This document shows positions 27,546 to 46,640 of a stretch of DNA of 64,000 nt, in pieces. The DNA is from Clavelina lepadiformis (taxonomy: Eukaryota > Chordata > Ascidiacea > Aplousobranchia > Clavelinidae), in NCBI RefSeq assembly GCF_947623445.1, contig NC_135240.1:22630001-22694000 (forward strand), given 5' to 3'. Below the pieces are notes generated by a model. It worked only from the letters and a program-made list of their open reading frames with translations. It did not search any database and was not told where the DNA came from. The stretch's first letter is position 1. The number at the start of each line of letters is the position of its first letter. The position numbers were made by a program, and so were the translations under genes.

Positions 27546-28098
27546 TTAATAATTATTAAAATAAAGATGCAAATCATAACTACGGACGGTATGGAAGCCC
27601 CGTATGATGCTCTTTTTGTTTTCACCAAACTCCTAAATGAAATTTGAAAAATGTTGGTTAGGGAAGTTAAATAGTATTTACCGAGTCATGAAGTGTATAA
27701 TGTGCCCAGTTTTTATTAGAAGCTAAAATAACAAAAACTTAGTCAATTTCTTTGCTCCCACATATCTGACAACACAACACGGTAAAAACGTCTTTGTAAA
27801 GCATATTTTAATGTACATAAAGTGTGAACCTAGGCAAAGTTTTAATGGACATCTATTACATAACGACTTCACAAATATGGGAAGTTCACTGCAAAGTTAA
27901 TTGCTGAACTCATTCTTTTCCTCTGCGCCGTGAGTTTTGGGTACGGCAATACTTGTACGGTGTCTTTTTTGATATGGTAGTGATGCCCTCAATTTTAGCA
28001 AAGATAAATCCGTTTTTAATTTTCCATGAATCCTGTTATGAACAACCCATACAATGGGCCATCGACAATGCTGTCTCATTGGTCCCATCTGCATCCAT
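27546..28098 (-). CDS. Candidate small spliced gene, 3 exons, 59 aa, unrecognised
   Basis: Speculative model built from splice signals alone: exons 28098-28047, 27722-27682 and 27632-27546. A polypyrimidine acceptor (CAAATTTCAG) lies about 30 bases before the ATG. Exon 2 is bounded by TTTTAG and GTAAAT, and exon 3 begins after ATTTAG. Phases agree and the frame ends in TAATAA. The peptide begins MDADGTNETALSMAHC and continues through NWAHYTLHDS and IIRGFHTVRSYD. I recognise no family. A 65-codon open frame in another phase overlaps exon 1 (27897-28094), so the true product could differ. Transcript data would be needed to accept it. Confidence 0.3.
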
Positions 28099-29883
28099 TT
28101 TAAATAAAACGACCGACAACTTCTGCTGAAATTTGAGTTAAGTTGGTATCAAGAGCTGAACATGTTTTTCCAGATGTGCTGATGTTCCAAAATATAAAAC
28201 TAACACAATATTAACTTATCTCAAGAAAATTACTTAAAATTGCCCTAATAATTTTTACATTAGTAGGTTAAAATACAACCTTTTTTATTCCAACTTTTCA
28301 GACAATATTCAACTGTTTAACAAAACTGCAAACAAGTTAGTCATGTTGTAAACTTTTTGACTGAAAACAAGACATTTAGTTTCATAGCATTTGAAGTTGA
28401 TGTCACTTTAAACTCACACATCCCCTAAACATTTTTCATCCTGATTCTTATGAATGAATATAAGCAGTAGTTTTGCTTGCAATAAACAATGTATATAAAT
28501 CAAGAATTAGCAATTATGGCAGCTTAAGGCTATTGTTATTCGCTAAATTCCCATTGGTTACTCAGTGATTAATTTTTAGTGAGCTGTCACACAGTTTCCT
28601 GTGGTTGTCAGAAATTTATGATTGTTGAAATGTTATTGAATTACGTGTATAGTAACCATACCAGGGCAACTTGAATTCAAAAGAATGCTGTAGACTTCAT
28701 TAGTAGTTGTGTATCAAGTCTTCACTGTTGACTCTATTAGCAAAAAAAAACACAAAAAAGCACAAAGAAATACCGGTTATTTAGAAAGCCTGTAAATATA
28801 CAGGCGTAAAAATCCTAAAATCGAAAAAAATATCTAGTAACATGAATGACAATATTTTTCTGAAGCATACTCGGACGTTATTATACCAAATTTAATGCAT
28901 CCGGCAGTGTTAATATGGGCACTAAATTGTCTGGCACGTTTTTAAGTATATAGGTCACAACACTGCAAAGCTACTTCCACAAAACAAAAATGCGAATCTG
29001 TAATGTTATGTTAGAAGTGGCTACCCCTGGATAATCCATCCCCAGCATCCTACAGCTGTAAAACAAGAAAGAGTTCATGAAATTGCAATCCACACTTTTT
29101 CTTTGCTGTACAAAAGTTGAACACATCTCGGAAAATATGGGGCAATAGGGAGGTACCACATTGAAAAAGACTTATTTGAGGAATTTGCAATAAAACACAC
29201 TGCAATAACATGAACAGTAAGCAAATGCTTACAGATAACAACAACCTCAAGGTTTTAGTAAGTCACATTCACTTTACACAGTTTAAATTTAAATAGTTGC
29301 ACAAATTGTAGCACTTCATTATGTTGTTATTAATGATATATATTTAAAAATTTTGGAATTAATAGAACAACGTTAGATCATTTGTAGTATTAGTAGCTTG
29401 CAACTTCATTGAAATGTAATGGTTTTGAAGTAACTGACACATGTTAAGAACACAACTGGCCAACTGCATTAGTGCAAATGATATATATATAATTTGAAAC
29501 TGGTGATAACCAAACTATGATTCCTTGATTTTTATTTATGTTATAAGTTAAACTGAATAAGCACAAACTTACTTTGAGCATCTAACACAACAGAAATTTC
29601 ACAAATGGTATGTACAATTGTACACAGATGGCAGTACTAAATGTGACAGGTTGTAATGTTAACATTTAAGTTACCAGCAAATAATTAAGGTCATATAAAA
29701 TTCTTGTTTTGAAATGAAAGTTTTATGATTGAAGACTCCGAGAGATAAGCATTGCATAAAATGCAAACTTTTTTTAATCTTCTAATTAATGGTATGTCAG
29801 TGACCACTTGGCAGTACTGCCCAACAAATCAACCTAAACACAATTTTCAAACATACACACATACATAGGTAAACGGTAAAATG
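28099..29883. other. Intergenic between the candidate small gene and PCIF1
   Basis: About 1.8 kb, AT-rich, probably including the PCIF1 3' UTR at its right end. Several short open frames occur (for example 28971-29159), but none shows a domain or consistent splice context. No transposon ends were recognised. Confidence 0.4.
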
Positions 29884-31575
29884 TCAGTCTTGTTGTCTAT
29901 TATGGTGTCTTGCAACAGGCTTAAAAGCAGTGATAAGTTTGCGAAGACGCTGCTGTGTTGGGCCCCACAATTCAAAGCCTGGGTCATTTTGCAGGAAAAA
30001 TATTAGTGTGCCATGAACGGCTTTGTGATAAACCTCTTTCTGGGGTGCAGCATGATGGAGTCCACTTCGATACTCATGTTCAAAAGCTGGTATGAGCACT
30101 TGCTTCCTTTTAAATGCACTATTTTCCATTCTCAGAAGTGCAACCGGGGTTGGGTCTCTCCATTCTGGCACAAAAACAATAAAAGACAGAGGTTCGTTTG
30201 ACTGTTTTAAAAGCTTCTCAAAGTGATCAACCATTGCTTCCATGAGCTCTTCTACAAATGGAGCATTCGCTTCAAAAGAGCCACGAACAGGGAAAAATTG
30301 AAGAATTGGGCCACTAGATCCAAAGTAGGTATCTGTGTCAGCGAATGCAGAGGAATAGTGTTTGTAGAAGCAATTTAAAGGAGAGGCAAAGCACTCCATT
30401 GTAACTCCAAAGGTATCGTGTAAACACTGGAACACTTGTGTAGGCAACGCACCGTGCAACATAATGCCTTCATACTGATTTGGTCCAAAAAATGTTTGGT
30501 ATCTGCGTAAGAGACACCATACCCTTGGTAAAAATAATTGCATAGTTGGATCGTCTTTACATGAACATCTGTATAGCTGTTCCAGTTTTTCCAAATACCT
30601 ATGATTAATTCTAAGGGTATTAGCATTGTATGTTAGTGATACAGTACCTTTAATTGCAACCTGGGTTATACTGTTAGTTAACATAGGAGTGGCACATAGC
30701 ATGGGTACTGGCTTTACAGGACATAATTTACCACTAGGCTGCAAGGGTGCGGGAACATCTATTTTGTAAAGCCTAAGTACAGCATGATGTTTGTCGAGTA
30801 GCTTTTTTGCATTTTCTTGTGCAATAAAGTACATCTTTTTGCAAATATTTTCCACAGAAAATCTTGCTGCTTCAACTAAATGTGGACCACACTGCCTTCT
30901 TATGTGAGCAAGTCGGTTTAAATAATCTGTCAAGACTGCATTTTGCTCTTTTCTAAGCCAGCTCAAAGTATCTTCGATGTGCCACTTCACAACCTTTCGA
31001 CTTTCGAGGCTTAAGTTTCTGCTTTCAATCATGTGCTTTGCTGCTTCACCGTAGCGGAACAATTGTCTTCTTGCATCAGAGCAAGATTTTATTTTGGAAA
31101 TTCGAATTGGAACATCATGAATAATCTCACGAAACATAGCAGGCGAGACATCATTGCAACAAGCTGTAGGCAGTATGGGATCAGTACCCTTGTCTGTAAT
31201 TTTTCTTTCCAATAGCCAGCGATTGAAGGATTCCTGTGGGGCGTCTATTCCTTCATTTTGTTTGCAAATATCCTGATATTCGTCTCTCATTTGCTTCACC
31301 AGGTTGAAGCGAAAAAACTCAACTTCAGGTATGGGAGGAAGAAAGATGCACGGAGCACCTTCCATTACAACTACATCAGATTCCAGAGAGAAATCCCAGA
31401 ATTTTTCAGCTTTAAACAACTTTGTGTCCTGGGGACTATTATTTGTTTCTATCTCTGCAAATTTTCTTTTAGCTGTTTGACTTGTGGAAGGATCCAAGTC
31501 AGAGGAGCGAGTTTCAGTCAGTGGTGAATGCTCTTTAAAATTTTCATTGTTTTCATGAACATCTAACGCCTCCAT
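29884..31575 (-). CDS. PCIF1: PCIF1/CAPAM-like cap m6Am methyltransferase, single exon, 563 aa
   Basis: Vertebrate PCIF1 methylates N6 of 2'-O-methyladenosine next to the mRNA cap and binds the phosphorylated RNA polymerase II tail through an N-terminal WW domain. This frame matches the human protein in the helical and methyltransferase parts: EVEFFRFNLVKQMRDEYQ, ASPLNCFYKHYSSAFADTD, YFGSSGP, SFEANAPFVEEL, LSFIVFVPEWRDPTP and AFEHEYRSG. Two differences stand out. There is no WW domain: the frame starts about 80 residues before the conserved core, an in-frame TAA precedes the ATG, and a splice acceptor lies only 33 bases upstream. The catalytic N-P-P-F motif reads N-A-P-F at 437-440. Length is 563 versus about 704 in human. 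Activity is therefore uncertain. The gene has no introns. Confidence 0.93.
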   Translation of the reverse strand: MEALDVHENNENFKEHSPLTETRSSDLDPSTSQTAKRKFAEIETNNSPQDTKLFKAEKFWDFSLESDVVVMEGAPCIFLPPIPEVEFFRFNLVKQMRDEYQDICKQNEGIDAPQESFNRWLLERKITDKGTDPILPTACCNDVSPAMFREIIHDVPIRISKIKSCSDARRQLFRYGEAAKHMIESRNLSLESRKVVKWHIEDTLSWLRKEQNAVLTDYLNRLAHIRRQCGPHLVEAARFSVENICKKMYFIAQENAKKLLDKHHAVLRLYKIDVPAPLQPSGKLCPVKPVPMLCATPMLTNSITQVAIKGTVSLTYNANTLRINHRYLEKLEQLYRCSCKDDPTMQLFLPRVWCLLRRYQTFFGPNQYEGIMLHGALPTQVFQCLHDTFGVTMECFASPLNCFYKHYSSAFADTDTYFGSSGPILQFFPVRGSFEANAPFVEELMEAMVDHFEKLLKQSNEPLSFIVFVPEWRDPTPVALLRMENSAFKRKQVLIPAFEHEYRSGLHHAAPQKEVYHKAVHGTLIFFLQNDPGFELWGPTQQRLRKLITAFKPVARHHNRQQD

Positions 31576-31608
31576 ATCAGGACAGTATTACTACATCAAA
31601 TAAGAGCA

Positions 31609-31621
31609 CTAAAAAAAAAAC
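31609..31621 (-). promoter_or_regulatory. Splice acceptor just upstream of PCIF1, possible spliced-leader site
   Basis: On the minus strand a run of 10 T followed by AG ends 33 bases before the PCIF1 ATG. Because the coding region is a single exon, this acceptor joins either a non-coding first exon or a spliced leader; SL trans-splicing is known in ascidians. No matching upstream donor was identified. Confidence 0.4.
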
Positions 31622-31776
31622 AAATACGTACATATAACCAGTCTATTTGATTAGCGAACCATGTTTTGAAAGCATTCAAATATTAAATATGCTGATCATA
31701 GAACAACAAAAATAGTCAAACTCAGAAACATGTGTATAATATTTGGAGGTTCATCAGTGTGCACACAAAGCTTTTC

Positions 31777-32330
31777 TATCTTAACGCCAACTTATAATAA
31801 ATATACAAATAAAAACTAACGGCTTGAACGGCAATTTACAGTATAATAATAAATAAAAAAAGAATTGAAGCTTCAGTGCATGCCACCATGCCAAAATTTG
31901 TGTCTTCGCACACATGAGTTCTCGTTGCAAGTTGCAACCTGGTGCCACACTTTCAACTATGGATGAGTCACGGTGCATACCAGCTGTTTCCTTGCACACC
32001 TGCACCTGGGAGTTTGCTTTATAACTCCAGAGATCTTGGTGAAAACTGCCATACTCTGTAGTACGGCTCTTTGGGAAGCACTGCCTCAACAGAAAGTTTT
32101 TGTCATTTTGATCTCGTGGAGAATGTGGCACCTGTACGCGCACAAGATTCATCAACATATACGCTGGGTATTTTGCTCATCATGCCGATTTATAATAAAG
32201 AAAATCAGGTTGTTTGAACCCCAATTTATAATAAATAAACAAAGAATTGAGGTTTCAGTACACGCCATCACGCAAATTGCGTGTGTGCACGCACCACTTT
32301 TGTAGAAAACTGCTGTACTTTCCAGTCAAG
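31777..32330. repeat. Two tandem copies of an interspersed repeat unit
   Basis: Unit 1 (31777 to about 31960) and unit 2 (32181 to about 32330) share blocks such as GCCGATTTATAATAAA, the GCTTGAACG region, AATTGAGGTTTCAGT and CATCACGCC. A third copy lies at 48143-48320. The spacer between units holds AGAGATCTTGGTGAAAA, also found before the third copy near 48008, so the units belong to one larger element. No target duplication or transposase was found, so the family is unclassified. Confidence 0.7.
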
Positions 32331-32412
32331 TGGATCTATATGATAGTATTCTAAACTGACTAAAAAACTAGAAGAAAAAGAAAACTTCTTGGACTGAGAA
32401 TGGTTGATACAC

Positions 32413-32998
32413 CAGAGATGGAAACAAGTCAAGTCACTAACAACGCAAGTCCAAGTCGAGTGAGTAAAGTTAACTTAAGTCTCAAAGCCATGTCACCATT
32501 TACACTTTATTTTTCATTTTAGGTCGATAATTATGAGAATTGAAATTGCTTTCTGAACACTCGTAACATGAATGTAAGGGCTGCTACTATTTCTCCAAAA
32601 AGTTCAAGCGTTGAAGCTATTTTTCACAGTTTCTTATTAATCTAACTCAAGTTTTATAACAAAGTAACCCAAACGCTAAACCTAACCTATATCTACCTTC
32701 TAATCTAAATCTAACTCCATAAAATCTTAAACAGCTAAAATCAACTTTTTCCACACCCATTCTCCTAACCTAACTGCCTAGCCTATCTTAATATTTAACA
32801 ATATCTTTAATAATATAAAAGCTTATTTCTGAAGTTTTTGCACACTCAGTAGAATGTACTGCATAGTCATTTTGGAATAAAGTCTTTCACAAATTTATAT
32901 AAAAACCGATTTTCAGATTTTACAACGTTTTGAAATAATTTTTTTTGTGACTAGAGTCAAGTCTTTCCAAAAACCAGACTCAAATCTTTCTATCTCTG
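32413..32998. mobile_element. Probable inverted-repeat DNA element, about 586 bp
   Basis: The left end reads CAGAGATGGAAACAAGTC and the right end in reverse complement begins CAGAGATAGAAAGATTTGAG, so the ends form an imperfect terminal inverted repeat starting with CAG. The interior is AT-rich with several CTAACCTAAC-like stretches and no coding frame. Flanking 8-mers do not match, so the insertion is old or the ends are slightly misplaced. hAT membership is inferred from the ends only. Confidence 0.5.
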
Positions 32999-33006
32999 AT
33001 TTAGTG

Positions 33007-33344
33007 CATGCATGGTTTCTAAACCGGGGCCCCATGGCACCCCTGGGTCGCTCTCCGGGGGCCACAAGCAGAGAACTCACTAGTGAGCTATAATGTAGCA
33101 GTATATGGGAAAGAGGGACGCAGTACATAGTGGGACACTTCAAGTTTGGCACCTCTACACCTCTACAAGTAAACAGTGCTTGCTGTGCAAAAATTGCGGC
33201 ACGAAGGCTACTGCACACGCACTATCGCCAGTGTTTTGTAAACAGCAATCTACATTATTTTATTGATGAGATCGGGTCCACGGATTTTGAGGGCCAGTGC
33301 AATGGGACCACGAACCCTGAAAGGTTGGGACTTGGGAACCACTG
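33007..33344. mobile_element. Non-autonomous hAT-like element, about 338 bp
   Basis: The right end in reverse complement reads CAGTGGTTCCCAAGTCCCAA, a typical hAT terminus. The left end, CATGCATGGTTTCTAAACC, is a degraded match. Flanks are ATTTAGTG (32999-33006) and ATCTAGTG (33345-33352), seven of eight bases alike, fitting a decayed 8-bp target duplication. It abuts the preceding element exactly. No coding capacity. Confidence 0.65.
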
Positions 33345-33352
33345 ATCTAGTG

Positions 33353-34449
33353 ACTGCCTCGTTATGCATTGTATACTATGGACATCTTATAACCGATTTT
33401 GCAAGAGGTGCAGTTGGGTTCTACTGTAAAATACCTGGACTAATTAAATTTTAAATGCATTTCAAAACGAGTGGTAGAAATCCAAGCTACAACGGTTTTA
33501 GTGCATAAAATTTATAAATATTTTGCATTATTACAAACATATAGGTACTGGACTGTAGAGGAAAAAGACCTAGTAGACCAATTTGGTGTCGGACACTGCA
33601 TTCGTGAAAACTGTACCATATTCAAAACATTCGACTATTTCCTTGGAGCAATAGACACCTTGAACTCGCAAGTATAACTTGTCTATACTGTCATTCACCA
33701 AGTACAGTGAAAGTTTATTTTAATATCATGCAAAGCACGCGGATAGCAGCTTCACTAAAGCAAGAATTCAAGAAACAACTAGCATACAACTACGCACGTT
33801 TTGCCTAAAAGCATCAAACACTTAAACAATTGTACAATAATGCACGGAAATGAGGAAATGCGTTTAAGGTTTAATGTACCACTTTATCACGCTGATGTCG
33901 ATAGCACCACCACATACAAATACAGGGTCTAATCGCTAAACAATATTTACAGTTTCTTCAGTCACATGCTGCAGGGTGGTATGCCTTTTCGGACAGTTAC
34001 GCGTATGTCAAGCACTAACTGAAGCAAAAAAACTAGGTAATTTAGAAGTTAAAATGTAACGGAGGTCCGTCCCGGTTAGGCAAACCAAACATAGTCAGCT
34101 GGGTGACCTACCCCGGATATTACATTCCAAACATTGTGTTACAGTATAGTATCGACAACGTTAGGTCAATTTGTTACACATTCCATATTGTAGTAAAACG
34201 TTCTAGTTGAATGAGGTTGCAACTTGACACAAAAACTCAAAAATGGTCTCTATTTACAGTTTAGTAGGTATATAGTCAGACTGAACTTCTTTAATCAAAA
34301 CAGGAAAGGTTGTTCCGCTACGCGGCTTTGCTAACATTAAAACGAGTAGTTACGTGTCCCGTTTAAAACCGAATTTGTGCAAATGTAAAGATTATTATGA
34401 TGACGCATATCGTATGCAAGTGCGTTTAGTGAGCTTGCCAACCCGTGGG
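33353..34449. other. Intergenic, 3' flank of SRPK
   Basis: AT-rich and without a supported coding frame. It should contain the SRPK 3' UTR near its right end. Nothing else recognised. Confidence 0.4.
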
Positions 34450-42454
<8,005 letters not shown>

Positions 42455-45400
42455 TCTGTATTACTGATGAAAATATACCGGTTTAAAATCTTTACTTATA
42501 CCCTCAAAACATAACTTATATTAACACAATTTCTTTCTGTGAAAACATTATGGAAGCTAGGTAGCACAACAGAAATAGTTAAATAAATATCTTTGAAGAT
42601 ATTATGGCACATAGGACCAGTGACATCATTTACTGTAATGAACACATTAGACAGTCAGTTGAGAAAAACTCTTTTTTAATAAACATTAGGACTCCGACAG
42701 CAACCTTCTGCCAGATACACCCACATACGTCATATGTATGCTCTGTAATTAATAATAAAATATAACAGTGATTTCCTTTTGAGCCTTAGGGTATGGCAAG
42801 GTTTTAATGACATCCACATTTACACTAAAATGTGTATATACTGTTTACTTACAGCTCTAATTATATTATTTAGTGTCAGTCGTAAAAGTACTTTGATAAG
42901 GTTTTTAGTATTTTTCAAAGTTTACATTAACAACTGCTACTAGTACTAACTATACAGCTGGCATAGGCCAAACTGGTGATTTAAAATATATTTACTGGTA
43001 AATGATACAAGTATTGCAAATAATGTCTCCAAAGTTGATGGAGGCTGTTTCGACTCAGTATTATCAGTATATAGTGAAATACAAAAAAAAGGATAAAGGA
43101 TGGCACTCTAGGGTTAAATTTTATTTTTAATTCCTCTACACAAGCTTTTGCAAGCATCCTCTTGCTGCATCAGGTGTATTAAGAGATTAATAATATAGTA
43201 TATACATAGTATGTTAGAAGTATATCTGTAGAAAAGTTATCTAACCTGGTTCACTAGTTATGCAAGCACAAGGCTGGTTGTGTAATTGCATTTCCAGAAC
43301 AATATACGTGTTCCGGGAAAAAAATGTATTTCCACTTGTTCCAGTTTCATAACATTTACATTTTAAGAAGCAAGAGTGTGTTTATATGTGTTTATGTTCA
43401 TGAGCATAAATTAATCAGTAGAAGCAATGCATTGCATGCAAACTGCAACACATTATACATGGTGAATGCTAATGAACACAGGAAGGTCCTAAGGATGGAA
43501 CAACACGAATCCAAGCATGATTAGATAGATACCCTGAAGAATGAAATTATTACCAGATTCGAGTGAACACATATACTAAGACAGACAAACACAAATACAT
43601 CGTGACGTGTAAAATTTTCAATTAAAAAATACCTTATTGTAAATTTATCAGAAAAACAAGATTACTACAGAAATATATCTTTCAGATCATCATTCACCAA
43701 GCAAAGTTATGTTTTCAAGAGCTGATAAACCATAGCTTCGAAAATGGAACAAATTACTAAACAATTATATAACGTTACAGCCCTAAATAAAGCAAGCTAT
43801 TAAATAAGACATTTTTTGGTACTTCCATAGATTCGAGATATGTTCAAGCCAAAATGCTTGATATTTGTGTCGAAATGTACCTGGGGTATATATATAAACT
43901 TAAATATTCATAATTGTTGCCTCAGCACATCCCTAGTCACTACCCCATGGGAAAAACTTAAAAATCAATACAAGCCACAATAATACAAGTATCATAAGTA
44001 AATACTATGGCTTGGAAAATATGGCCGGCTAATTAAGAGATCTTAGTGACAAAAGATTTTGTTTCTCATAAGCCGAAAACATACATCAGGGAGAGATTTT
44101 GGAGCAAAATTTTTGGTAATCCATTGACTAATTTTGCTGCTCTGTTAGCCATTTTAATGCTTGAATACTTTGTTTTCCTAATAGACCTTGGAGTCTAGCA
44201 TTGCGTAAGTTGTTAATACAACTCTTTTCATCAGATTTCTCCACAATTAATAGTAGTTTTAGAGACTATGGCAGTTAACCTCCAGGTAACAACTGATGCC
44301 ATTTAGCTGATGGCTAAACAAAATCGGCAAAATTCCCAGTCCTAGTAAACACACAGGTTTATAACATTTAACGGCATGTTTGTGATAAATACTTCCACAT
44401 AAGATGCACTGAATGAAATGAAACTAACCTTTTAATCTAAAACAAAAATTTGGAAAAAATATAACATATTATATTTATATTTTTTCCAAAAAATTACAAA
44501 ATACCACATATCAGAATTTCAGACAAGACTAGTATTAACAAGCACTGCGCAAGTGCGCATACTTAATGAGGTTTTTATTTTAGAGAATGATGGTTGCTAA
44601 CAATGTACATTAAGTGACATATATGCATATTTTACAACTTCATTGGTTTAATTACGTTCCTTAATCTCTGAAACAGCATCAAATAGAAAGATAATAAAAC
44701 TTACAAGATCCGCCGACCTTTGGATTGCTTATTTCAATCAATCAACTTTTATTTTTTTCTTTATTGTCATTGGTGCGATGGGGACGGAAAATTATTACTA
44801 TCCAGTTGTTAATAGCATTTGCTAATGTACAGGGAAAAGGTGACAAAGCCTAAAAGGCTTAAAACATAGATGAAAATAGTCATGGTAATAGTTTCCTGAC
44901 AACAACTAGCCTGGCTACCACATCTCTCATGTTAACCAATTTTCTGACTTGTTAATTATTATAGAGTTATGTGATGTTACCAACTAGCATTGTTTTCAAT
45001 GTTCAAAATACTGTCACGTGTGCTATTCCTTGAGCTATCAACCAGCATAGTGTTATCATTATGTCCTGACTAACTACAAACAATCACCTTTTTTGAAATC
45101 AAATTCCACCCATTACCAAAAATCAAGGGTTTCCAAAGCTACCTAACTCCTTTACAATTTGGTTCCAACAAATTTTAAAATATGTTTCTTACACCCTAAA
45201 CCAGTGGCTTTACCCACTGTTTCTCTCATTATTAAAATACAAAATGTATGTAAGTCATATATTTACTTATACATTATTTATACTGTGCTGTATTGTCCCC
45301 GCAAACTCATTTATCTGGCACCTTGGCATATTATGAAGTCTATACTTCATTGCCAATGTCGATTCATCCAGGTCATATAACACAAATCTTACGCACAACC

Positions 45401-45480
45401 TTAGACACAACCTGGAGAGTTTGCTTTCAGTGCACCAGATAAATGCGACAACAGATGTAATGTCAAAATTTGCGCCAGGC
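42455..45480. other. Intergenic upstream of SRPK
   Basis: 3 kb of AT-rich DNA with no supported coding frame. It should include the SRPK promoter and any non-coding first exon. The only distinct structure is the inverted repeat at 44450-44489. Confidence 0.45.
44450..44489. repeat. Perfect 14-bp inverted repeat with 12-base loop
   Basis: TTGGAAAAAATATA at 44450-44463 is mirrored by TATATTTTTTCCAA at 44476-44489. It could form a hairpin. In AT-rich DNA such palindromes arise readily, so significance is doubtful. Confidence 0.7.
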
Positions 45481-45719
45481 CAACATAATACTTATAACCT
45501 AAAAAATAGGGTATAATTGCTAACAGTTACGTAATCGAGTAACTGTTACAGATGTCTTGAAGAAGTAACGTAATTTTGGTACTAGACTGTAGAGGGTAAA
45601 TTTGTCAGTGATGCAAATTAATTTATGAACTGTCACTTGTAATTAGATCATGCCCACAATGCGCATCTGCATTTCGCAATCAGTATATCACCCATTCACC
45701 CCTATTGTTACACAAGCTC

Positions 45720-46640
45720 CACCATAACCTCCAACAGTAGTTCAGGAAGGACATTTATGATTGAAGTTTCCCCAGCACAGCCTTGTTTTAGATTGGCAAA
45801 ACACGGTGGGGTTCCCTACATAAAATGTTTAACCACATTGTTGAACAATGCGCTATAAGGCAAGTTTTAATGCATGCTCACTCTTCTGGTTTATGCTCTA
45901 CCTGGCAGGATATGGTTGTTTTTGAAAGTATTTGCGCTGTACTTGATCCGCTCTATGATCTTACCAATATTTTATCTGGGGAAAAACGTATCACAATATC
46001 TGCCATCAAGTCAACCTGTAAATTGATAGACTTGAAAATGCAAAGCAGTGAGAATGACACAACTTCAACAAAAGATATTAAACATAAAGTAGCTAGTTGG
46101 ATGCGAGCCAAAATCAGTGATAGAATTCCCAAAAATGCCATAAATAATGTACGATTTTAGATCCCTGTTAAACATCTTCTTACTGATAACGTGATTTCAT
46201 CAAGCAAAGCATTTGAAATGAAATTCTGGATGTGTGTGTTGGCGTACCTCCGTCATGTAACATTGCCACTAACACCGATGTTATTGGACCAGATCCAAAG
46301 CGAGCGTGTCTAACATTTAATGAACTAGTAACAGAAGTTGATGATTTTGAACAAACACCATGCTGCAGGAGTGAAAGCTCGGTAGAGGATGAGATTGAAT
46401 TGTATACAGTGGTTCCCAAATTGAAAGTTGACGCCGATCCTGTTTTGTGATGGAGGGAAAAAGAATATGTGAAGGAGTTGGTACATCTGCCAACAATGGC
46501 GAAAAAATATCTTAGTGTATGTGCAAACTAGTTGCCCAAGTGAGCGGCTCTTTAGTATAGCTGGTTTTGTAGACAATCCTCGGCGTTGCAACCTGTAGCC
46601 AGACATGCTCACATTCTTAACAAAAAATGTTTAAGGTTTT
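45720..46640 (+). pseudogene. Decayed hAT-family transposase (plain DNA transposon)
   Basis: Pieces in several frames match the C-terminal half of hAT/ZBED-type transposases. 45825-46160 encodes a stretch with FESICAVLDPLYDLTNILSG. 46232-46450 includes an acidic linker. Near 46530-46625 lies PSERLFSIAGFVDNPRR followed by MLTFLTKN, the hAT dimerisation block. The pieces are separated by stop codons and at least two frame changes, so no working transposase is made. The N-terminal BED finger was not found. GTAAC-rich stretches at 45500-45590 and 47150-47185 may be the decayed element edges, but no terminal repeat or target duplication was confirmed. Confidence 0.75.

Noticed and set aside
27897-28094. 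65-codon minus-strand open frame
   Set aside because: No recognisable family, and it competes with a better phase-consistent spliced model in another frame; neither is proven.
31781-32158. 125-codon minus-strand open frame
   Set aside because: It lies over the repeat pair and is not conserved as a frame between repeat copies.
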